A stretch of 8,645 nt of DNA from Deltaproteobacteria bacterium UBA2385. GTDB taxonomy: Bacteria; Myxococcota_A; UBA796; UBA2385. The stretch covers positions 1 through 8,645 of the forward strand of contig DDSR01000161.1 in the NCBI GenBank assembly GCA_002343455.1, read 5' to 3'. The notes below the pieces were generated by a model. The model was not told the origin of the DNA. It saw nothing but the letters and a program-made list of their open reading frames with translations, and did no database searches. The position numbers and the translations under genes are program-made. How positions within the stretch are numbered: position 1 is the stretch's first letter; every line of letters starts with the position of its first letter. Below, piece by piece: positions 1 through 5,629 of this stretch.

Positions 1-63
1 GACACGGACACGGACACCGACACCGACACGGACACGGACACGGACACGGACACCGACACCGAC
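1..63 (+). repeat. Hexanucleotide tandem repeat encoding an Asp-Thr linker
   Basis: A 6-bp unit, GACACG or GACACC, repeats without interruption from the first base, ten units in view, and presumably continues left of the window. In frame it encodes (Asp-Thr)10 followed by Asp-Val-Asp-Tyr. The only variation is the third base of the Thr codon, and it falls in blocks (two ACG, two ACC, four ACG, two ACC), as expected if the tract grows and shrinks in multi-unit steps. Such acidic DT linkers commonly separate a lipobox or signal peptide from the folded domain in myxobacterial surface proteins. Confidence 0.95.
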
Positions 64-783
64 GTGGACTACGGCGAGACGGGCCCGTGTACTCCGACGG
101 ATGTGTGGACGGGTGCAGTCCCCGCTGATCTTCTGACCCATACGCCCTTCGACCCTGGCTACGACGCGAACATGGGTGTCTTCCTTGACCGGGGCGACTC
201 TGGGTCGGGAAGCTGGGGCTCCTCGACGATCATCTTTGACGCAACGGTGATCGCAATCGGCTACGAACCCCGGTGGGACTACATCTCGCGATACTATGTT
301 TCCGACGGCGTGGGTGCCTTGATGGTGAACGTCGAGGGCGAGGCCGAGGTGGGCGACACCGTGACGTTCGCGGCAGGGGGCTACCAAGGAGGCTACGGCT
401 TTGGCGGCACGCTGCTTGTCGACGTCGGGTCCTGGACCGTAACGAGCAGCGGCAACCCGGTGCCCGCCCGCCACCTGGGTGCCAGCACAGCCCACTACAC
501 CGAGTATCGCAGCCAGTTGGTTCATGAGGCGGGAGAGCTCATCTCCCTGTCGAGCACGAACTGCGGTAGCGACTACAACTGCTTTGTGTTCGAGCACGAC
601 GGGGTGCGGGACCTCTTGCGGCTGCCACTGTTGAATGACTTCGGCCTCAACACGGACTACGATGGCGGCCTCTGCGCCGAGGTCATCGCTCCGGCCGGCG
701 TCTACTCCGAAGGAGGTACGGTTCGAAGCCACTTCATCGACGCGCAGCTCTCGAGCTGGATGCGGGTCTGGCCAGCTCCCTAG
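1..783 (+). CDS. Secreted or lipoprotein-like protein with Asp-Thr linker and OB-fold-like body (5' end outside window)
   Basis: The reading frame is open from base 1, so the true start and any signal peptide lie left of the window; the GTG at 64 is an internal Val codon, not a start. The visible 260 residues begin with (DT)10, then a Gly/Ser-rich stretch. Residues about 75-155 show beta-strand-rich sequence with the pattern YYVSDGVGAL, then VGDTVTF, then a Gly-rich turn and WTVTSSGNPVP. This resembles, from memory, the OB-fold (YhcR-OBF-like) accessory domains of secreted nucleases. The following 100 residues (EYRSQLV, then a Cys-containing NCGSDYNCFVF stretch, ending MRVWPAP) may be a second copy of the fold. 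There is no catalytic motif in view. Cysteines and the linker fit an extracytoplasmic protein. The stop is TAG at 781-783. Function is unknown; the OB assignment is tentative. Confidence 0.85.
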   Translation, partial: DTDTDTDTDTDTDTDTDTDTDVDYGETGPCTPTDVWTGAVPADLLTHTPFDPGYDANMGVFLDRGDSGSGSWGSSTIIFDATVIAIGYEPRWDYISRYYVSDGVGALMVNVEGEAEVGDTVTFAAGGYQGGYGFGGTLLVDVGSWTVTSSGNPVPARHLGASTAHYTEYRSQLVHEAGELISLSSTNCGSDYNCFVFEHDGVRDLLRLPLLNDFGLNTDYDGGLCAEVIAPAGVYSEGGTVRSHFIDAQLSSWMRVWPAP

Positions 784-802
784 GCCAGGTCGTGCTCAGC
801 AT

Positions 803-819
803 CGTCGACCAGGTCGACG
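803..819. other. 17-bp palindrome CGTCGACC-A-GGTCGACG
   Basis: Perfect 8-bp inverted arms around a single A, 20 bp after the stop of the preceding gene. It contains two SalI-type GTCGAC hexamers three bases apart. As RNA it could fold as a 7-bp stem with a CAG loop. No U-run follows on either strand, so it is not a standard intrinsic terminator. It could be a protein-binding site or a weak transcript-end hairpin. Confidence 0.5.
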
Positions 820-864
820 TCTCGCCTGCGCCTGGCCTTCCACCGAAGCTGGCCCGCCCCGACG

Positions 865-949
865 GTCTTCGTGCCTTTGAGCCTTTGTGGTGTTGAGCCC
901 GCCTGGCTTGCCCGAACTTGAAACCACGAAGACGCAAAGACACAAAGAC
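865..949. repeat. Inverted repeat of the ACCACGAAGACGCAAAGAC dispersed type
   Basis: The right arm (923-949) begins ACCACGAAGACGCAAAGACA and ends CAAAGAC. The left arm (865-891), read on the minus strand, begins ACCACAAAGGCTCAAAGGCA and ends CGAAGAC. The 27-nt arms match at 22 positions and most mismatches are A/G swaps, several of which still pair as G-U in RNA. The loop is 31 nt. Each arm is itself built from a roughly 9-nt CAAAGRCAC-like repeat. Arms of this kind occur as non-coding dispersed repeats in many environmental genomes (general knowledge). There is no coding potential I trust here. Confidence 0.7.
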
Positions 950-983
950 GAGGTGCCTGGTTCGGGTCAGTCCCCCGTCTCCC

Positions 984-1258
984 TCAGCCCATCGCCCCCG
1001 GCCGGCTCCCCCCGCCGACCGCCGGCAGGTCCTCCGGCCTCACCCCCGCCCAGCGCCGCACCCGCTCCAGGTCGGCCCGCAGCCTCTCCGGCCGCTCCAG
1101 GTGCTCGCGCTGCCAGCGGGGCAGAACCTCGTCGTTGGCCCAGTGCAGGCGCTGTGCAGCCTCGCGGGGGTCGGTGCCGTCGAAGTCGATCACGGGCGAG
1201 GCGGTGTCCCATCCCAGCCGAAAGCGCAGCAGAGGGGCCAGCATTCGGGCCGGGGCTG
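984..1258 (-). pseudogene. 5'-truncated copy of the 239-aa gene at 4410-5129
   Basis: On the minus strand this stretch encodes the last 86 or so residues of the protein encoded at 4410-5129, ending in the same SRPGAMG tail and TGA stop. The two peptides differ at only 6 of 86 positions (for example Cys to Ser in the DTACPVIDFDG motif). Over 260 bp the DNA is about 88% identical by hand count (31 mismatches, no gaps). Homology stops near 1258; beyond it the sequence is unrelated and the N-terminal two thirds of the gene are absent. An ATG at 1242-1244 sits where the parent has Leu, so a short product is formally possible, but there is no clear ribosome site. Most differences are synonymous, so this copy diverged while still functional and was truncated later. 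Confidence 0.85.
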
Positions 1259-1269
1259 GGTTGCTGGCT

Positions 1270-1341
1270 TGTGACGAATATGTGACGTTTGTGTGTCATT
1301 GCCGATCAGGCATTGACAGGGCGAGGGTAGGGTAGGGTGCG
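1270..1341 (+). promoter_or_regulatory. Candidate promoter/operator region of the 1400-4386 operon
   Basis: Just past the end of the truncated gene copy, the heptamer TGTGACG occurs twice (1270-1276 and 1281-1287), 11 bp apart, that is one helical turn. It is followed by a small inverted repeat TGCC-GATCA-GGCA (about 1300-1312) and a consensus -35 hexamer TTGACA (1313-1318). No convincing -10 box lies 16-18 bp downstream; the two overlapping TAGGGT hexamers (1328-1333, 1333-1338) are too close. The arrangement suggests a regulated promoter but the exact start site cannot be assigned. Confidence 0.35.
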
Positions 1342-1399
1342 TGTCGTCTCCCGGCAGTCGGGTGTCAAGTTCCGGTCCCCTGATTTCGCGGAGCACGAC

Positions 1400-2170
1400 A
1401 TGTCTTGCGGAGGCAGCACCAGCCAGACCTTCAAGCGGCTGAACGGCACTACCCCAATCTTCGCCTACGAGTGGTACACCGGCTGGATGTCCTGCGTGGG
1501 CTTGGACACCATCATGGCCACAGTCGTCGGGCGCGCCTGCTCTTCCGACGACTTTGAGTGCCAGGTTGCTCAACAGGTTGCGAAGGTTCGTACCGACGAT
1601 CCTGATGCTCCCACCCTCCTGGGCTCAGTGCTCTCGCCGACCGCAGGTGTCCTGGACAGCAACAGCACCGTCCTGGACATCTCCGGCGACACCGAGCCCG
1701 CTGCCTTCGTGCGCTGGGGGCTCGCCTACCGATATGCCAACGGGCAGAGCCAGTCTTCCGGCGACCTGGGGCTTGATGTCGCCTACGTCCGATGTGGCGA
1801 GCTGGTCGGGGCGGGCTCCTGGCAGCTCGACAGCTCCACCACCGCGATGCGCTACATCGTGGTCACCGATTGGCTGGTCCGGCTCCTCGTGGACGAGGTC
1901 AAGCTCATCTCCTTGCTCACCAACCTGACTGGACCGCTTCAGTACCGCCTGGTCTACCGGACCGTGGCCACCGACAAGGCCAACCCCAGCGCCTGGGCCA
2001 ACGTCACCGACGCCAACGCGCCCTACGGCGCGGGCGATGTCAACACCGGCGACCTCGCCATCTCGCTGGGCGCGAACATGCTGGTTCAGCTCGGGATCGG
2101 CTACCAGCTCAGCACGGGTGGTCAAGGCCAGGGCACCATCTCTGCCGCGGTCGGCATTCGCCGGGTATAG
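1400..2170 (+). CDS. Unrecognised 256-aa protein, first gene of the protease operon
   Basis: I chose the ATG at 1400 because GGAG lies 6 nt upstream (1390-1393); the open frame extends back to a GTG at 1337 with no ribosome site. The protein starts MSCGGSTSQTFKRLNG, with no Sec signal peptide or membrane segment. It has five cysteines, at residues 3, 32, 47, 54 and 132, four of them in the first 54. From about residue 75 on it is rich in short beta-strand-like segments and Ser/Thr/Gly turns, and the C-terminus (GANMLVQLGIGYQLSTGG and on) is Gly/Gln-rich, which would suit a beta-sandwich or beta-barrel-like structural protein. The stop TAG is 8 bp before the ATG of the protease gene, so the two are probably co-transcribed. 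I do not recognise the family; a substrate, inhibitor or carrier for the protease is only a guess. Confidence 0.75.
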   Translation: MSCGGSTSQTFKRLNGTTPIFAYEWYTGWMSCVGLDTIMATVVGRACSSDDFECQVAQQVAKVRTDDPDAPTLLGSVLSPTAGVLDSNSTVLDISGDTEPAAFVRWGLAYRYANGQSQSSGDLGLDVAYVRCGELVGAGSWQLDSSTTAMRYIVVTDWLVRLLVDEVKLISLLTNLTGPLQYRLVYRTVATDKANPSAWANVTDANAPYGAGDVNTGDLAISLGANMLVQLGIGYQLSTGGQGQGTISAAVGIRRV

Positions 2171-2178
2171 GATCCACC

Positions 2179-3663
2179 ATGAACGGCGCGATCTCCTCGC
2201 TCGCCTCCCAACCGATAGCCGTCGGTTCCTCCGTGCAGGAGGGTCTCGATCCGGGCCGCCGACTCGTGTGGGAGACCTTCAACGCGGTCCTCCGTGAAGA
2301 GCTGGAGCACCAGCGGCCGGTCGCTCTTCGACCAATCGAGGTGATGGAGGCCCTCTACGCGCCGCCCGCGGCCCAGGAGGGCATGCGCCAGACCCTGCTC
2401 AGGTTCCAAGGCCCCCCCATGGAGCAACCGGGGGTGCGACCCGGGTCTACCGTGGATCCGGCGGGTTTCGTGCTCGATGTGTCCCGCCCCAGCGGGGACG
2501 AGGGCGCTCCGCCGCAGCAGCAGGTTGAATATGCGGATGGGACCTCGGCCACGTGGCGGAATGACGGCGTGGCGGTCGGGGAGAAGCGCTGGCGCGGCCC
2601 GGTGCTCTACGAGTACCTGGGTCAGGTCCGCCGGGGCGAGTCCAAGGCCAGGCGCGGCGGGCCTCAGTGGGTCGACGGTTTCCAGGGCTACGAAGACAAC
2701 AGCGCACGGGCGCAGATCATCGGCGCGCAGTGGTCCGACTCCAAGGGCGGGGAGTGGGTAGCGGTGGACCTGGACGAGCGCGCGCTGGGCCGGCGGGTGG
2801 CCGAGTACGACCATGCAATGCGGCTGGCCACGGGTATCGACGAGCCTGAAGCAGAGGAGGGGACCGAGTGGGTGGAGGAGGAGGGAGGCTTTGCCACGCC
2901 TTCGTCGCACACGTATACGTGGTACGCATGCGACGGTCTTGAATACTGGCGATTTGGCGCGGACGATCGCGAGCGGTACGACACCTTGACCGAACGGCAG
3001 AAGGCTTCTGCACTGGTTCCGGGTGGAGGCTGTGGAGGAGTTTGGTTCGACCGCTATGCAGTCTTGACTGCAGCACACTGCATTGGAGACGAAGAAACTC
3101 GCGTAGAAGATCTGCCGAGCACCGTGAATATCTGTACGCAGGGAAATGCATATGCCGATGCAGGATGTGTAAATGCGGACCGTTTTCCGCCTGACCTGTC
3201 TCGACCCTCCAAGTGGTGGAAACTCCCAAAGAAGGATATCGCGGTTGTGGTCGTTGGACACGCCTTCAAAGTCGATCGCTCCCATACCACGATGTGGCTT
3301 TCGAGGGCGAAGGATAAGGTCCTGCGTGATTTCCAGATGCACAACATTGCTCACCCCAAGCACGCACCCGAGTGCGCCTCCAACGAGACGACCGCGGTAA
3401 GTTGGGTCGATTCTATGTCCCGGTTCCTGACCCATGCGATGGGTCCCATCTCAACCAAATCGCACCACGCCAGTCACAGATGGGAGATAGATGGTGGTCA
3501 GTCACACTCCGGTTCACCCATCTACTACTGCGGGGACGACCGATGCGACAGCGGCGAAACGGGCGTGGTAGTTTCAATCTGGTCCATGAGGCGGAGCTCG
3601 ATCAGCAAGGTTATGGGACCTAAGGTTCGAAAGTATCGCTCCTGGATTCTTAGCACCTCCTAG
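2179..3663 (+). CDS. Trypsin/V8-like serine protease with long N-terminal region
   Basis: This 494-aa protein has an AGGA 6 nt before its ATG (2169-2172, overlapping the previous stop). The C-terminal half is a chymotrypsin-fold (S1-like) protease: the catalytic His300 is in VLTAAHC, Asp353 in KKDIAVVVVG, and Ser444 in SHSGSPIYY. Cys285 and Cys301 flank the His motif as in the conserved S1 disulfide. Asp438, six residues before Ser444, falls where trypsin has its specificity Asp189, but the loop GGQSHSGSP resembles V8-type GGQSGSP with two added residues, so specificity is uncertain. Residues 1-250 match nothing I know and have no cysteine, whereas the rest has eight (251, 285, 301, 319, 330, 399, 451, 456). 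There is an acidic linker at 222-236. No signal peptide is visible. Base composition drops from about 70% to about 52% G+C between the halves, suggesting a fusion with acquired DNA. It may be a zymogen cleaved in the linker. Confidence 0.88.
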   Translation: MNGAISSLASQPIAVGSSVQEGLDPGRRLVWETFNAVLREELEHQRPVALRPIEVMEALYAPPAAQEGMRQTLLRFQGPPMEQPGVRPGSTVDPAGFVLDVSRPSGDEGAPPQQQVEYADGTSATWRNDGVAVGEKRWRGPVLYEYLGQVRRGESKARRGGPQWVDGFQGYEDNSARAQIIGAQWSDSKGGEWVAVDLDERALGRRVAEYDHAMRLATGIDEPEAEEGTEWVEEEGGFATPSSHTYTWYACDGLEYWRFGADDRERYDTLTERQKASALVPGGGCGGVWFDRYAVLTAAHCIGDEETRVEDLPSTVNICTQGNAYADAGCVNADRFPPDLSRPSKWWKLPKKDIAVVVVGHAFKVDRSHTTMWLSRAKDKVLRDFQMHNIAHPKHAPECASNETTAVSWVDSMSRFLTHAMGPISTKSHHASHRWEIDGGQSHSGSPIYYCGDDRCDSGETGVVVSIWSMRRSSISKVMGPKVRKYRSWILSTS

Positions 3664-3675
3664 CGGAGCTTCATC

Positions 3676-4386
3676 ATGCTGATACTCGCTCTTCTGGCAT
3701 GCAGTCCGAAACCACATGGCGACAGCGACCGCTGGTGGGCGTGCTCCATTGAACCCGTTGCGGGTTTGGCGCTCGACGACTCGGGCCCGTTCGGGTTCTC
3801 TCCTCTCGAAGTGCTGGACGTGCTTGACTCGCTCGATGGGACCCTCATGTGGTCGCTGGAAACAGAGACCCCCCACGAATACAGGTACCTCTCCGAATCC
3901 GCGGTCTGGGCACTGACCCTGGGTCTTGGGACCGTCGTGGATCACATTCGCTTCATCGACGACGATCTTGATGGGTGCGCAACCCTGATGGACGGTGCTT
4001 ATGCTGGGGACGCCATGCGTTTCCATTCCGTCCTCGTCGACATCCGGTCGGAAACCTCTGGGAATCATATTGGGGGGCTTGTCGACATGTTCGTGATGGG
4101 CGACGCGACCTTGGGTTCGACGGGCTTCGTCTGGGAGGAGAACCGGGCCTCCCTGCATGTCGCCAGTGACCACCTGGCCGAGTCAATGGACAACACCGCG
4201 AAGCGCTCCCTAATCAGTGACGATGACTGGCGGGCGAGGCCATGGCTGCTTGGCCCACTTTCCGACCTGGCGATCAGCTTTGATATGATTGGGTCCATAG
4301 AGGGCACGACCGGCACCGTTCAGATAGCCGGTCCACACGCCGAGTTCGACCTCGGCCTGGACCCCGACCTCAGCTTCCTGCCCTGA
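3676..4386 (+). CDS. Predicted lipoprotein of unknown function, third gene of the protease operon
   Basis: The 236-aa product starts MLILALLACSPK: a very short hydrophobic segment ending in the lipobox LLAC, with Cys9 as the predicted lipidated residue. The n-region has no positive charge, as in many short myxobacterial lipoproteins. No earlier start is possible because the frame contains the previous gene's stop at 3661-3663; GGAG at 3665-3668 lies 7 nt upstream. The mature part is acidic, with an Asp-run FIDDDLDGC near residue 95-103 and beta-rich segments toward the end (TTGTVQIAG). I see no known domain. The 12-bp gap after the protease gene argues for co-transcription, so it may anchor or escort the protease at the membrane (inference). 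It ends 23 bp from the convergent gene, with no hairpin terminator between. Confidence 0.8.
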   Translation: MLILALLACSPKPHGDSDRWWACSIEPVAGLALDDSGPFGFSPLEVLDVLDSLDGTLMWSLETETPHEYRYLSESAVWALTLGLGTVVDHIRFIDDDLDGCATLMDGAYAGDAMRFHSVLVDIRSETSGNHIGGLVDMFVMGDATLGSTGFVWEENRASLHVASDHLAESMDNTAKRSLISDDDWRARPWLLGPLSDLAISFDMIGSIEGTTGTVQIAGPHAEFDLGLDPDLSFLP

Positions 4387-4409
4387 ACCTCCCGCTCCCG
4401 CCGCCGAGC

Positions 4410-4669
4410 TCAGCCCATCGCCCCCGGTCGACTCCCGCCACCCACCGCGGGCAGATCCTCCATCCGCACCCCCGCCCAGCGCCGCACGCGGTCCAGGTCG
4501 GCCCGCAGCCGCTCCGGCCGCTCCAGGTGCTCGCGCTGCCAGCGAGGCAGCACCTCGTCATTGGCCCAGTGCAGCCGCTGTTCCGCCTCACGCGGGTCGG
4601 ATCCGTCGAAGTCGATCACCGGGCAGGCCGTGTCCCAGCCCAGCCGGAAACGCAGCAGCGGGGCCAGCA
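4410..4669. repeat. Direct repeat partner of 984-1243
   Basis: The 3' end of the 239-aa gene is repeated in the same orientation at 984-1243: 260 bp, ungapped, about 88% identical by hand count, with a 3,426-bp offset. The two copies bracket the complete plus-strand operon 1400-4386 with its upstream regulatory region. The longest exact blocks, about 20-30 bp, lie around 4550-4510, in the region encoding EHLERPERLRAD. Confidence 0.85.
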
Positions 4670-5129
4670 GGCGGGCCTGGATCGGACCCAGCCGATCGTA
4701 GGCGGGCTGGACGATCTCGCGCTGCTCGGTCTCGGTGAGCAGGCTCAGGCCGCGGTGGGCGATCCGGCGCGCGAAGGTCGGGTCCTGGGCGGCGACACCA
4801 TCGGCCCTCAGCAGCAGTCCGAACCCTCTCCGCAAGGGGCCCGTCTCGTCGTTCCGCCTGCGAAAGCGCAGAAAGGCCGGCATGGTCGCGCGGTAGATGT
4901 CCAGATTCCCCTGAGAGACGAAGCCCTCGTACAGACCCTCGGCGCTCTCCATCGCCAGGTGGATGTGGCGGGCGACGAAGGCCGCCAGGCCTCCCCACTG
5001 GTGAAGCAGCGGGTCCTCCAGGTACAGCGCGGCGTACAGGCCGGCAATGCGGCGAGATCGTTGGACCGGGAGATCGAGGGTGTCGCCCAGCAGCGCGTCG
5101 GCCAGGGCGAGGTCAGGATCGGCGTGCAT
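4410..5129 (-). CDS. 239-aa helical protein, possibly DUF2515-related
   Basis: Start ATG at 5129-5127; AGGAG at 5144-5140 is 10 nt upstream and lies inside the decayed kinase-tail sequence that precedes it. The protein is Arg/Leu-rich, apparently all-helical, with no signal peptide. Residues 45-62 (WGGLAAFVARHIHLAMES) and 74-89 (GNLDIYRATMPAFLRF) recall, from memory, the pattern of the DUF2515/YppC family (W-LA-V-R, then GN-IF-P-FL), and TETEQREIV at 132-140 sits where that family has an NEQ motif. I hold this loosely. The C-terminal third, including VIDFDGSDPREAEQRLHWAN, is the part duplicated at 984-1258 and is strongly conserved between copies (80 of 86 residues), so it is probably functionally constrained. 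The gene is convergent with the protease operon. Its role is unknown; association with the kinase gene upstream is inferred from the shared fragments. Confidence 0.8.
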   Translation of the reverse strand: MHADPDLALADALLGDTLDLPVQRSRRIAGLYAALYLEDPLLHQWGGLAAFVARHIHLAMESAEGLYEGFVSQGNLDIYRATMPAFLRFRRRNDETGPLRRGFGLLLRADGVAAQDPTFARRIAHRGLSLLTETEQREIVQPAYDRLGPIQARLLAPLLRFRLGWDTACPVIDFDGSDPREAEQRLHWANDEVLPRWQREHLERPERLRADLDRVRRWAGVRMEDLPAVGGGSRPGAMG

Positions 5130-5140
5130 CGGGGGAGTAC

Positions 5141-5207
5141 TCCTGAGCGCCTTTATACAGAATGTGGGCCTGGCGAGGGCGGCGGCGTCGAGAGGAGGAG
5201 GGCCCTC
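5141..5207 (-). pseudogene. Decayed tail of a second kinase-TPR gene
   Basis: Positions 5141-5190 align with 6000-6050, the last codons of the kinase-TPR gene: about 41 of 51 positions match, with one single-base gap. Translated on the minus strand around that frameshift, the scrap reads AAALA then AHILYKGAQE, against ASLANAHNLHKGAQE in the intact gene. The match becomes vague beyond 5190. The stretch lies between the end of the VapC gene and the start of the 239-aa gene, and its Gln-Glu codons (CAG GAG) supply the ribosome-binding AGGAG of that gene. It is too diverged to be a fresh target-site duplication; a remnant of a paralogue is more likely. Confidence 0.65.
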
Positions 5208-5212
5208 TCCAA

Positions 5213-5629
5213 TTACCGGGCCCCCGGTTCGAAGGGATGCAGCCGGAGACCGCTCACCTGGCTCATGTTGTTGAGGTTGGCCGTGACCATGGTCAGGTCG
5301 TACCGAACCGCCGTAGCGGCGATGAAGGAGTCGGTGTCTCCAATGGGGGTTCCCTGGCGGGTCAGTCTGGCCTTGACTCGACCGAACTCGGCTGCCACTT
5401 CAAGGTCCATTGGCAGCACCGTGATCCGTGGCAGCACTGCCTCATGGATACGTTTGCACCACTTTGCGGGCGCAGGCGAAGCCTCAGCACCTGCCAACAG
5501 CTCGGCCACGACCACGACGCTGGTGAATTGCTCTTCCCGGGGCAATCTGCCCACCCAGGCTACGAAGTCTGTGTTCGGTTCTCGCCGGAACAGCTCGGAG
5601 ATCGCGTTGGTGTCGAACAGGAAGGCCAC
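5213..5629 (-). CDS. vapC: VapC-type PIN-domain ribonuclease toxin
   Basis: This 138-aa protein covers a whole PIN domain. The acidic metal-binding residues are visible: Asp6 in FLFDTNAISEL, Glu43 in VAELLAGAE, and Asp98/Asp100 in IGDTDSFIAATA, with Asn118 in the VTANLNN stretch near the position of the fourth conserved site. PIN toxins of this family cleave RNA (tRNA or rRNA) using bound Mg2+ or Mn2+ and are held inactive by their antitoxin. The start is a GTG at 5629-5627 that overlaps the antitoxin stop codon by one base (TAGTG), with GGAG at 5641-5638, 8 nt upstream; this is the usual translational coupling of such pairs. All key residues are present, so it is probably functional. It is flanked by kinase-tail sequences on both sides, suggesting it arrived as a mobile module. 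Confidence 0.93.
   Translation of the reverse strand: MAFLFDTNAISELFRREPNTDFVAWVGRLPREEQFTSVVVVAELLAGAEASPAPAKWCKRIHEAVLPRITVLPMDLEVAAEFGRVKARLTRQGTPIGDTDSFIAATAVRYDLTMVTANLNNMSQVSGLRLHPFEPGAR

Noticed and set aside
784..864. Possible minus-strand peptide ending DVDLVDDAEHDLA next to the first gene's stop
   Set aside because: The frame is short, has no start or ribosome site, and coincides with the GTCGAC palindrome; too little to call a gene remnant.
1792..2178. Upstream extension of the protease reading frame
   Set aside because: It overlaps the first operon gene in another frame and is Arg/Gly-rich; the ATG at 2179 has a ribosome site and starts right after the preceding stop.
2122..3435. 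Long minus-strand open frame opposite the protease gene
   Set aside because: The plus strand encodes an unmistakable catalytic triad; the antisense product is Arg/Leu-rich without recognisable features.
4387..4409. Terminator between the convergent operon and the 239-aa gene
   Set aside because: The 23 bp hold no stem-loop or T-run.
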